Assembly: GCA_035048815.1 (NCBI GenBank)
Contig: JAUCBN010000043.1
Location: 8,187,001-8,251,000, forward strand
Direction of reading: 5' to 3'
Origin: Abelmoschus esculentus
Taxonomy: Eukaryota > Streptophyta > Magnoliopsida > Malvales > Malvaceae
Length of the DNA: 64,000 nucleotides
Shown here in pieces: positions 21,690-32,555 of the stretch. How positions within the stretch are numbered: the stretch's first letter is position 1; each line of letters starts with the position of its first letter. Under the pieces are notes generated by a model. The model was not told where the DNA came from. It saw only the letters and a program-made list of their open reading frames with translations, and did no database searches. A program made the translations under genes and the position numbers.

Positions 21690-21734
21690 ATTTATTTTTT
21701 TGAAAAGAAACCAGATATATATTATTAACCAAAT

Positions 21735-24700
21735 ATAACATCGTCCAACAGAAGATGTTCAATACATAAAGGAATATCAAAAGAGAAATAAAAAGGATGA
21801 TCCAACTCTATTGCCCATTTAGCAAGACTATGAGCAACCCTATTTGCCTCTCGGTTTATATGAGCAACTTGTACCGAAGGACATGGATGAAGAAAGTCAT
21901 GCACTTCTTGATGATAACAAACAGTAATAGAAAGATCGAACGTATTAGCCTTTAATTTATTTATTTATTATCCTTCGCCATTTTAATACCAACAGCAAAA
22001 GCATAAGCTTCAATAGTTTCAGTCGCGTGAGTACCATGAAGCTTAAAAGCCCATCCATCAATCATTAGACCATCTCTATTCCTCGCAATAATTTCAATTG
22101 CTGATTGTCTAGTCGTTGGAATGAAAGCAACATCAAAATTTACTTTCACCGCCTGTCCTACAGGTTTTGACCATCTCATAGCTCTGCTGCATCTAATTGA
22201 AGTGGAAGTCAATTCATTATCCTGCAAGAAATCTGCTGCAAGTATCTGTGAGTAGTCTACAAGCATTCTAGCATAGTTTAGAGTCCCATTATGCACCAAG
22301 TTGTTCCTTCTATTCCATACATTCCAAAGAATAATAATGAAAAAAGTAAATTATTTTTTTATCTAAAGATGTTAAAACAACTTCCAGCCATTGTCGACAA
22401 CATGTAAAATTCCCCTAAGGTAGCTTAGAGCTTAAACCACTCAAATCGTAAACTTCTTTCACAGACAAACAATCCTTCAAAGCATGCAGCAAGGTTTCAT
22501 CCTCATTATTATAAACTTGAAAAATACCAAAACCGATTACAACCATTTCCAGTTTATGTGCAGTAGGTACAACCTCATAACTTAATCTCCACCCGAAAAT
22601 CTTAATTTTAAGAAATGTGAACAAACTTGCAATAGCTTTCCAAATAGGTGAGGAATAACTCTCAATCATTTTTTGGTCAAGTAGCCATTTATGAACAGAT
22701 CTTGTAACATAGATCTTTGAAGGATGATGACCCCACACCATAACATCCTCATTAACTCCAGCTATAGGATATTTTAAAATCCTTATAGCATCTTCCAATG
22801 TAAACACCTGTCTAACTTTCTTTGCATTCCAATTATTTCTCCCAAATTCCATAAACTCACTAAATTTAATAGGATTTGTAGCATGCATATAAGATCCAGT
22901 AAGACAAACAGCAACACCCCCTCCCCATCTTTCACTAAACATGTTAACATCACTCTCTATTCCAATTCTCCAATGAAAGCCTTCCTTAAGGATTTCCTTA
23001 GCATTGAAAATACTTCTCCAAATAAAAGAGGGTCTATCACCAAGTTTTTCATCTAAAACCTTTCCTTTTGGAAAATACTTAGCAGACAAAACCTTATAAC
23101 ACAAAGAAGCCTTATTAGTTATCAACCTCCAAACTTGTTTGCCTAGCAAAACGATATTAAACAATTTCATATCTCTCAAACCTAAACCGCCTTCTCTTTT
23201 TGGTCTACACAGTTTCTGTCACGCAACATGAGTCCATCCTCTTTTTCCTGTTTTCCCAGACCACCAATAATTCCTCATTGATGAAATGATAGGATCTATT
23301 ATATAGTCTGGTAGTTGAAAACAAGTCATGACATAGGTGGGCAAAGCCTATGCAACTGATTTGAGAAGTACCTCTCTTCCACCATAAGATAAAATTTTTT
23401 TGATCCAGCCTCTAACTCGTTTACCAACATTATCACTTATAAACCCTAAAGCTTCAGTTTTGTTTTTCCCAACAATCAAAGGTAAACCCAGATAAATACC
23501 TATTGCATCTTCTGCTCTCATATTCAGAATGCACATTATCTCCTGTTTGCTAGCATTAGACATGCCATTACTGAAATAGATATAAGATTTTTTTACATTA
23601 ATATTTTGACCAGAAGCTCGTTCATACACAGCAAGAACATATTTTATATGTCTAGCCTCCTCAACAGAATTTTTTATGAACAAAAGGCAATCATCTGCAT
23701 ATAAAAGATGGTTCACCTTAGGACCGAACCTACTAGCCTTTACTCCCTTTATTTTATCCTAAGCCTGAAATTTAAGAAGCAGTGCAGACAAACCCTGAGT
23801 GCAAAATAAAAAAAGATAAGGTGACAAAGGGTCTAAGTCCCCTTTCTGGTCTGAAGAACTCGGAGACGCAACCATTTATCCTGAAGCAGTAAGATAGAGA
23901 AGTAACACAATTCATAATTATATCAATCCAATTCTGGTCAAAACCCATTCGCAACATAAAAACACTTATAAAATTCCACTCCACTCGGTCATAGGCTTTT
24001 ATCATGTCAAGTTTAATAGTTGCTCCTTTATTTGGATCATTCCTAGCACTCTTAAGGTAATGAAGTAACTCATGAGCCACAACAATATTATTAGAAATTA
24101 GTCTCCCAGGCACAAAGGCACTTTGGTTTTCAGCAATGCAAACATTCATCACACTTTTCAATCTATTGACTATGGCTTTGGAGCAAGTTTTATAAACCAC
24201 ATTGCATAAACTGATGGGCCTAAATTGTTTAATAAGGGTAGGATTGTCTACTTTAGGAATTAAAACTAAGACAGTTTTATTGACCTTTGACATATCTATA
24301 TGATCAGCTAACAAATTCAAACAAAGATTAATGAAATCATTACCACAAATAGACCAAAAAGAACGAAAGAAAGAAGCTGCATACCATCTAGACCAGACGC
24401 TTTGTTGGGTTGAATTTAAAAAAATTCTAGTTGTACTTCCTCCACCGTGAAATCTGCACAAAGTTTAGAGTTCATCTCTAGTGTAAAACAAGTCTCTATA
24501 GAGTCTAGGATTAAACTCGAAGAAGAGCTTCCATCAGAATGATAGAGACTGGTATAAAATCTTTTTGCAGCCCCAAAAACATGCTCCACTCTTTCCTTCA
24601 AAACACCATTCTCATCCATTATACCCTTGATAAAATTCTTCTTTCTTCTTCCACAAGCTCTTGCATGAAAAAAGAAAGTGTTTCGGTCTCCATCCTTAAG

Positions 24701-27700
24701 CCATGTCACTCTTGATCTTTGTCTCCAGTATTTAACATCTTTATCCAATATACATTTCAATTCTTTCTTGGACTCTTATAAATCAGATAAATTTGCATCA
24801 TTTATTTGTTTCTGCATCAGGCTTTCAATTTTCCTCTCAAGCACCTTCCTCCTATGCATCTCATTTCTTCTTTTCCATCTTTGCCACTCCCCTAGTTTTG
24901 AACCCACAATGGTTAATTTGGACAAGAACTATTCATCATCATTCTCCCATACATCTTTGATAATCTGCAGACAATCTTCATCATTCTCCCAACATTTCTC
25001 AAATTTGAAATAATCCCCCTTTCTACCATTCTGTCTTAAAGGCCTTTCAGTATTCATTAACAGGTAGCAATGATCGAATGAGATAGCAAATTCAAAAAGA
25101 ACCTCACTGTGCACAAACTTTTGTCTCCAAGAGATAGAAGCAACAAATCTGTCTAATCTTTCCTTCACATAAGTTTGAATATTATCTCTGCTCTGCCATG
25201 TGAACCAACCTCTATTTAGTTTAATATCCCACAATCCATTTCGCACTAATGCTTCTCTAAAAATTTCCATGTCCACTCGAGGCTTCCTTCGTCCCCCAGC
25301 TTTCTTATTAAAGTCAAGAATATCATTGAGATCTTCACTAAGTAACCAAGGAAGTGGAGAATGATTTTTCAACCTATCCAGCTGTAGCGGCCCTCCCTTT
25401 AAAAATTAAAATTAAAGATAAGTGTGATGATAAAAAAGGGGTCACTAGTGGAAACATCGGGAAAATTGAAAATTAGTTAATTAGGTCATGAAAATTAGAA
25501 TTGGGAATTTAGACCTAAAATTTGGGATTGGAAAATTTAGGGTTCAAAATTAGGGATTTAAAAAAGGTTAGAGTCGCCACCGATCACTTTTTGTAGACCA
25601 AACACCGGGAAACCAGAGATTCGTTAAAATCGGGTTCGAGAGTCGGTTACGGTTTAAAAATGGTGTTAGCATTTAAAAACCGCCCAAAATTGGCACCTTT
25701 ATCAAAATACCGCTTAATTAATTTAAAATTTTCCGATTTAAAGTGGCATTAAATTAATTATTTGTTTCAAAGTTCGGGTTCAATTTTATTTTTACCGTGT
25801 CTTTATTCGAAGGTAAACGCGTACACCGCCATCACTGCGTTTGGTGTCAGGCCCGTTACGACCAAATAAAGACGTATTTATAAGGTTCATTAAATGATGA
25901 AATGTGAGCTTAAGCAAAATAAAATGTAAACAATATATCAAAAATTCATGTACATAAATAATAAATAAACAAACATAGATAAAAACATGTCACCAATAAA
26001 TACAAGACATGAACAAAACAAAAAAAAAGACAAAAACAAATATATACAAGAAAGCATACAATATGAATATCAATACATCATAAAAACTTACACTAATTAT
26101 GAACAACATAATAAAATGCAAAAGTAAAATGCATGAAACAAATAAAGTATGACATAAATAAAATATGTATAAACTTAAACATGTGAAAAACGAATAAAAG
26201 AGATAATATGCGCAAAATATATAAAAACAACTAAAATGCATGAATACAAATGCCACAAAATATAACGCAAATATAATATGTCACATGAGATAAAAATAAA
26301 AGAAAACACGCAAAAACATTAAAGTAAAGAAATAAAAATGTATTAAGTCTAATAAGAGAAAAAGGTTTCTGGAAAAAGGACTAAAACAAAATAAAAAAAA
26401 TTTAGGGGTTCGAATTAAATGAAAACAAAATTTATCTTTAAAACAATAGCCAAAATGGAAGGATTAGAAAAGGTTCATGTCCTTAAAATGCTATTTTTAC
26501 ATGCGGAAGGACCACATGGGAAGTTTACAAAACAAGGAGGGGCTTCAATAAAATTAAACCATTTTGAAAAGTGATTATAACTGAAATAGGGATGAAACGA
26601 AAGAAAACTGAGAGTTAGAAGGGCCGCGGGGGTTATTTATGAAACACGGAAGTCCTTAAAAACGTAGTAAATCCATTTTTAAAACTTGAATGAGTATAAA
26701 ACTCAACCATTTCATATCTAACACCCCTTTAGCCTTTTCTAAAACCGAAAAACTAAGATAAATCCCAAATCCTCTGAAACCTTTAAACCTTTTTCAAAAA
26801 ACTCAAGAACATTCAAAGTGTTCTTCCAAAAACCCAGAAAACGGCCGTCCCTCCACCGTGAAAACCAGATTCCAGCCGGCGAAGCTTAAACGACCAAAAA
26901 AAGCCTCTTTTAAAACCCTTTCGAAACTTTTCTTCTTTCCAAATCAAATCTCGAATCGAAAACCCCTTTTGAAATCGAAAAAAAAGAAAACTAAAGGAAA
27001 AGATGAGCCCCCTTTCCTCTTTTAAGTTCGGCTCACCAACAACGACCCGGAGGTCGCGAGGCTTGTTGCTGAAACGAAAGAAGGAGGAAGCGGATGACTC
27101 CCTAAAAACAAAGGTAAAACCATGAAACCCTCTTTATTCTATACATGCAAAAAAAAAAAGACAAGGATATACCTCAAAAATTCTTCTTTCTATTGATTGA
27201 AAAGTGGTGGGGGGATCCCCTTACAATGGTCTCGGTTTTACTCTCTTATAGCCGAGTGAAATTACAATTGAAAAAGAAAAGATAAAATCTCAAAAAGCTC
27301 TCATTGGTTCTCTCTGTTTTGGATGTATTCATGTGTGTTGGTGTTGCATTCGTACTGCTCTGAAATTCTGAATTTTGGTCGGATATGTGCTGGAAATTCT
27401 CTGCGATTATTGTCGATTTGTCTATGATAATCCCTGAATTTTGTTGTGCATATTGGCTGTTATTCGTACGAATTTGTTGTAATCGTTTGTTTTGTACGAT
27501 TTATGATATTTTTCTTTTGTTTTTTGTGAATCGGTCGTCGGAAATGGAGGGGACCATCACCGGAGAACGATCGTCGCCGACGCCGGGAGCTGAGGAGTCT
27601 CTTGCGTGGAGTATACGCGCGCGTGAGGGGAACGGGGGAGCCGTGCGTGACGCGTCTGAGAAAGCCATCAGCCACCTGTTCCTTGCTTTGAGTCCGTTAG

Positions 27701-28229
27701 ATCAAGATCTGATATAACGGTCTACAGAGGGTTGCGCATAAGACAAAAGGGATCAGGCTAGGGTTTCTTTGTTATCACCCGGTTTGGGCTAAGTATGGGC
27801 TCATGTATTTAATTAGTTTGGGTTATAATTTAATCCGGGTTTACACCCCGGATAAAATTAGTGATTACACCAGCAAAGAACAATATTCATTTTTCGTAGT
27901 TCTGTCGGAAGTTCCATAAAACCCTGCAAAATGAAATTTTTCTGTCCCTTCGCCAACTTCAACATCAATATGGGATTTTGAGAAAGATAACATATTCACC
28001 TTTATGTCCTCCCTCCAAAGCAAAAAAAGACCGACACAATTTGCACCCCTTTCCACATCTAAACAACCAGCCATACTAATTACTCTTTTAACATTATCTA
28101 TTTATTTTTTGTCAATCTAGTTTCACTAATAAAAGCTAAAGCAACATCTTTTTCGGCCACAAATTTCTTTAGATGATGAACTATCTTAGGGTTGGCCATC
28201 CCTCGACAGTTCCAACAAAGGATTTTCAT
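21735..28229 (-). pseudogene. LINE ORF2: endonuclease, reverse transcriptase, RNase H
   Basis: It starts MKILCWNCRGMANPK at 28229, the usual beginning of a LINE AP-endonuclease. The endonuclease breaks off at 27875 at the D1 insertion and resumes at 25382 with HSPLPWLLSEDLND. The reverse transcriptase follows, with VLIPKVDNPTLIKQFRPISLCN (about 24275-24210), an AFVPGRLISNN motif and MIKAYDRVEW. The QGDP motif after RGLR is lost through an eight-base deletion near 23832. The active-site YADD lies near 23700. The zf-RVT-like region (23179-22415) includes IWRSI and WKAIASLFT. RNase H (RVT_3) at about 22150-21810 ends in REANRVAHSLAKWA. Multiple frameshifts rule out activity. Confidence 0.9.
25383..27869 (-). 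mobile_element. Solo LTR D1, 2487 bp
   Basis: It has a perfect duplication CCAGC at 25378-25382 and 27870-27874. The minus strand starts TGTAATCAC and ends CCGCTACA. No primer site, tract or coding region is inside, so it is a solo LTR left by LTR-LTR recombination. Its start matches D2 at 35550, and its central part matches 45660-46600. It lies within the LINE endonuclease. The plus-strand frame at 27385-27717 is not conserved as a protein. Confidence 0.85.
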
Positions 28230-29338
28230 GATTCTCGGCGGGGCTGCTGAACAGGCTCCACCGATATAGTTAACTTAGAGAAAATCTCTTGTTCTGTATC
28301 ATCATCACCTGAAACTGCACTTGTACTTGTTCTAACTTTTTTCATGACAACAGTATTAGGAAGTACATTTCTCCTTGGTAGGAATCTTTTGGTGGTTCTG
28401 TTTTTGGAGCTTGAAATAGCCAGCGCTTTAGATCTTTCAATTGGTGGAACAAAACTTTTGTCACTTTCATCGACTTGTTCAAACTCTTTCTCCTTACCCT
28501 TCCTACTTTTAGATAAATGTTTCCTTCCCACAATGCTTGAGCTGTAACCTTTTTTGAAATACACTATTCCAGATAGTTTACTTTCTTAGTTATTCATCCT
28601 TTGCCTCACGTTAGCAATCCTCAGCCAATCACCAAATTGTAGAGGAAATTTGTCCCCAGCGGGCATCAGACTACAATCTATGAGTTCATGGCCAATCACT
28701 CCACACCCGAAACAGAAATTTGGTAGTCTCTCATACTTCACCATGCAAATTCGAGGTCGATCATCTCTCTGCTTCCCAACAGAAACACATCTTTTCAAAG
28801 CCTTTGTACTATCTATCTCAACTTGGATACGTAAATAGCTTCCCAGGCTCCCGTCATTCCCCCGTACATCCACCGCAAGAGTTGATCCAAAAGAATCACC
28901 AATTGTTTCACCCATATCAATAGTCAACAAACCCAAAGGGATGTTATAAATTCGAACACATATTGGCAGTGGACTAAAATCATAGTCTTGTGGACTAAGC
29001 ATTTTATCAAACAACTTAAGAGCAAGGAGGTCCCCATCAAATGACCAGGGACATCTATTCAGAACAACTTCCAGATACTCTCTCTATTTAAACTTAAAGA
29101 GAAAAAAATTATGACAAATCATTTGAGCATCCTCCAGTGGTGTGTCCTTCCAGACTATGAAGAAAAGCCTGAGAATTTTATCACCATCTGCTATCTTGGG
29201 AGAAAATAGTTTACCCACAACCCATTTTTCAGAACCTGTTATCTCCTCTTCAAACAAAGAAGAACGTTTTCCCAAGTTCACTAATTCTTCTTCTGTGAAA
29301 TGTAGTCCCTCCATTAAGCTGGTTACTTCATCGGCCAT
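28226..29338 (-). pseudogene. LINE ORF1: nucleic-acid binding protein with zinc knuckle
   Basis: The likely start is MADEVTSLMEGLHFTEEE at 29338. The middle resembles the DUF4283-type domain of plant LINE ORF1 (PICVRIYNIPLGLLT). A knuckle, CFGCGVIGHELIDC, is near 28700, followed by a basic, Ser-rich tail. In-frame stops lie at about 29081 and 28583, with the frame continuing on both sides. Its TGA (28228-28226) overlaps the ATG of ORF2 as ATGA. Confidence 0.85.
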
Positions 29339-30300
29339 AATTCTCAAATTCCAGATGATCAAGAAGAGCACTATTTTCGTTCGCCAATATAAATCCGCAA
29401 AAGTCCTCTGAGAAAGTTGAGTGACAAGGAAATTTTTAATCGATCTTGGTCCCACAAGAATAATAAAAATGTTATAAAATTTTGACCATATAAAAAGACC
29501 AAAAAAACCCCTTTTTCATTTTAAACAGTCGATGCCCACCATATAAAGAATATTCCTTTCAGTTGACTGTTGCACCTTTATAATTGCTCCAGGACTCCTA
29601 GGATCTTCTTTCATAATTATTGCTAAATAATACAGAAACAACCTCCATTGTTTACGGGAATCAAAATTTGCCATAATAGGAGCCAAACAACCTAAATACA
29701 TGGCTATATAAAAAATCTTGTCCCCCTTAAAATACGTTAATCTACATCTGTCAGTAGATGATCCAGACCCCAAATTTAGTATATTCCATAAATAATAAAA
29801 CTAAAATTGACAACCCATCTTCTTCAGCCTTAGTCCCAACACACCTCCCCTCATCCATGTCTGCAACTGTAAAACAAACCCCCAAACAACAGAATTACTT
29901 TTAAGATCCGCCAATAATACCACAAACCTTAACAAAATATTTGCCATGGAAAGACCCAGAAAAATTATTGTAACGCCATGGAAAGACCCTTAAACAGATT
30001 TTAACACCACAAACATTACCAAAGCATCCCCATGCTCCTAACTACCCAAGGCAAATAACAAAATATCAATCTCTATCATTACTCCGGAAGCAAATCATCA
30101 AGCCAAAAACTACACAAAAGAAACTTAGAACATGAGCAACACCAAAGGATCACTACTCTACCTTGCACATCATTCCAAACCTAACGGTGAAGGCGACCCA
30201 GGAAAAAGACGATTATTTTTTCATTCCAAAACTCTCAACTCTCAACTCTCGGAACAGAAAGTAAATTGAGTAAAATAAAAAGGAAGTGCTTAAGAATGTG
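29339..30300 (-). other. Probable LINE 5' leader
   Basis: The base composition changes near 30300 from mixed to strongly AT-rich. A frame at 29516-29773 has no family likeness that I can name. The boundary is a guess. Confidence 0.4.
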
Positions 30301-31039
30301 TCATATAAAATTGATGTAAAAGGGGCTCGTATCAAGTTGACTTGATTAAATATCTTAATTTAGATTGTCGTTTATAGGTATAGTCTTTTACCTATACTGT
30401 AAATTTTGTTGTAATTTTTAAAATATATTTTACTTTTCTTTTCTTTTTTTTAATTTTAATCTTTAAATACTTTACATATCCAACAAAACCCTAATTTAAG
30501 CTACACAATTAGTATTTAATTTATATTATAAATATATAATATATCTATATAATTAATGAGATATTGTTGTTGAGTTTTTTTATTTAAAGATTTAAGTAAT
30601 ATTTTTTTATTTTATGATCTATGGTGGTGATATTTATTGAATTAATAGAGTAATCAATGAATTTTATTGAAGTGACCCTCGATGAGTATTACAATTGACC
30701 TGTAGTGCTGGCGAATTTTTCTATATTCAATGAAGTCGACATACAGTGCTAGTAACTTCCTTAAAGTCGGCCAACAACTCCGACGTCTTTTCTCGATAAT
30801 GTAACAATCATCGTAAATCATAAAATGAAAAACAACTCAAAACTTAAAAAATAATCTCAACATCATTATTCAAGAAATAGACTCAATTATTTTTTTTATA
30901 ATAGTCACTATTTTTTTAAATCATAGAAAATATCACAATTACAATAGATCTGGGAAGAAAAATAATGGGACTAAATTAACCCATAATTTCTTCAAACCCA
31001 AAAAATAAAGAAAAGTAAAAAAAATTCTATGGGGATAAG
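30301..31039. other. AT-rich spacer, nothing recognised
   Basis: There is no ORF, element end or repeat that I can support in this stretch. Confidence 0.5.
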
Positions 31040-32230
31040 CATACCATCAAAATTTAAAAACTTCCTGAATATCCTTGTTTCTGTTCAATCGAGACACGAA
31101 ACGAGTAATGGAGTGGTCGAGATTTATGGAGAACGGCGGTCGGAGCAAGGAAGAAGATGATCGAAGTTTGGATGGTGGTCGGGAAACTTATCAGAGTGAT
31201 GATCGGTGATGGTGGTTTGGATTGAAGGGTGGCAATGTGGAAGGATAGTGGTTGTGTTCTTCGTGTTCTTGATGAGCTTGAAGAACACTTAAATGTGTTC
31301 TTAAGTTTGGTTGTGTTTGATCTTGATAAACAAGCTTGTATAAATTTTTAATGTTTACGAAAAATTAAGTGGAAAGAAATGAATGAACATATGAAGAAAA
31401 AATGAGAAATATGTGAATTCGATTTGAAGAAAACATGAATGGGTTAAGGATTTGTGCTTGTGGTGGATCAAATAAAATTTTTTGAAAGAATTTGACAAGA
31501 ACAAGAGATGAACAATGGATTTTGATCCGGTTTGATGAGTCATTTCTGAAAACCTGGTTTTATGGTTGAGAGAAAATGGGTGATGAGAGAAGGTAGTGAG
31601 AGAGTGAAATGAGAAAAATGAGGGAAAATTAAAATTTTGGTCTCATATAGGAGGGTATGGTGTAGTTTTGATAAGAGTTAATAGGCATTTTTACAGTTTT
31701 TTGCTTAGGGTATTGGGCTTCATTTCTCTTATATTTTAGCCTCTTATTTTTCCCTAATTCGAGCCTATAGTTTCGTAAATCCTTTAATTTGGTCAGCTTT
31801 TGAACCCAAATTGACCATTAGGCTTAGAGACTCTTCAATTAAGTCTTCAAACCCTTTAAGATTGAGCCTGAAATTTCCCAGTTTGATTAGTTTAGTTACC
31901 TATGCTTTGTAATTGGACTTTATGCTTTTTAATGAATTCAACTTGAGTCTTTTGTCTTTTAATTATTGTTTTTATTTAATTTTTTAATTTATTTGCTTCC
32001 ATGTTTTAAATTCATATACTATGCATGCTTACGATGACTTAACGTGCACTTAACTAATTAAATTAGAGCCTTTTTAGGACTAGTCTCTTAATTAATTAAA
32101 TAACTTTAAATATTAGAGTCTTTTTAGCATTAGTCTCTTAGTTAATTAAATAACTTTAAATAGGAAGAAAAATATAGTAAAGAATGGTGTATTTAATCAT
32201 ATACCTCGAATACACTAAGTGACAGTGTTT
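31040..32230 (+). repeat. D-related LTR-like fragment (D3)
   Basis: The hairpin AAGAACAC (31281-31288) with GTGTTCTT (31295-31302) matches the one in D1 and D2 at a similar place after a GGCGG/GGTGG-rich stretch. The downstream AT-rich part has the same texture. Two 50-bp tandem units lie at 32062-32111 and 32112-32161. The ends were not found. The assignment is tentative. Confidence 0.45.
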
Positions 32231-32339
32231 TGCCGTAACAAGATGTTGACCAAGAGTGTACTTTGGTATCACATTTGATGTGTCATCTTAACCTAAAAAA
32301 ATTACAAATAATATAAGGTTAGAATAAAATAAAATTAAT

Positions 32340-32510
32340 TAGGTAAATAACTAGAAAACTAATAGTATTATAAATTTCTCTAAGTTATCATAATACATTT
32401 GAAAAATTAATTAGGTAAATAACTAGTATTATAAATTTTTTAAATGTATTATTATAAATTAAATAACCAATTGTTTGGATGTTATCATAATACATTTGAA
32501 AAATTAATAA
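32340..32510. repeat. Short direct repeats
   Basis: A 27-bp word beginning GTTATCATAATAC occurs at 32384-32410 and again at 32481-32507. A shorter unit, AATTAGGTAAATAACTA, is also repeated. No origin is apparent. Confidence 0.6.
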
Positions 32511-32555
32511 TTTAATAGGGCTTTAATTATTTAATTAATGAAGCCTAATAGGTTA

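Larger units (their letters stand above)
21690..30300 (-). mobile_element. L1-type plant LINE, interrupted by solo LTR D1
   Basis: Sense order is ORF1, ORF2 (endonuclease, reverse transcriptase, zf-RVT region, RNase H), a short 3' UTR, and an A-rich tail seen as TTTATTTATTTATTTTTTT at about 21682-21701. The 5' limit is uncertain: the stretch 29340-30300 has the even composition of a LINE leader but no landmark. The ORFs carry many stops and frameshifts. The copy is old and inactive. Confidence 0.85.

Noticed and set aside
27385..27717. 110-codon plus-strand frame
   Set aside because: It sits in solo LTR D1. The related D2 region does not keep the frame, and there is no family resemblance.
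25383..27869. Complete small retrotransposon
   Set aside because: I found no inner LTR boundaries, primer site or tract. The outer ends alone have TG...CA and the duplication, so it is a solo LTR.
21680..30305. LINE target-site duplication (GAAAGTGTC near 21672 and GAATGTGTC near 30293)
   Set aside because: It is 8 of 9 bases in AT-rich DNA with an unsure 5' end, too weak to state as fact.
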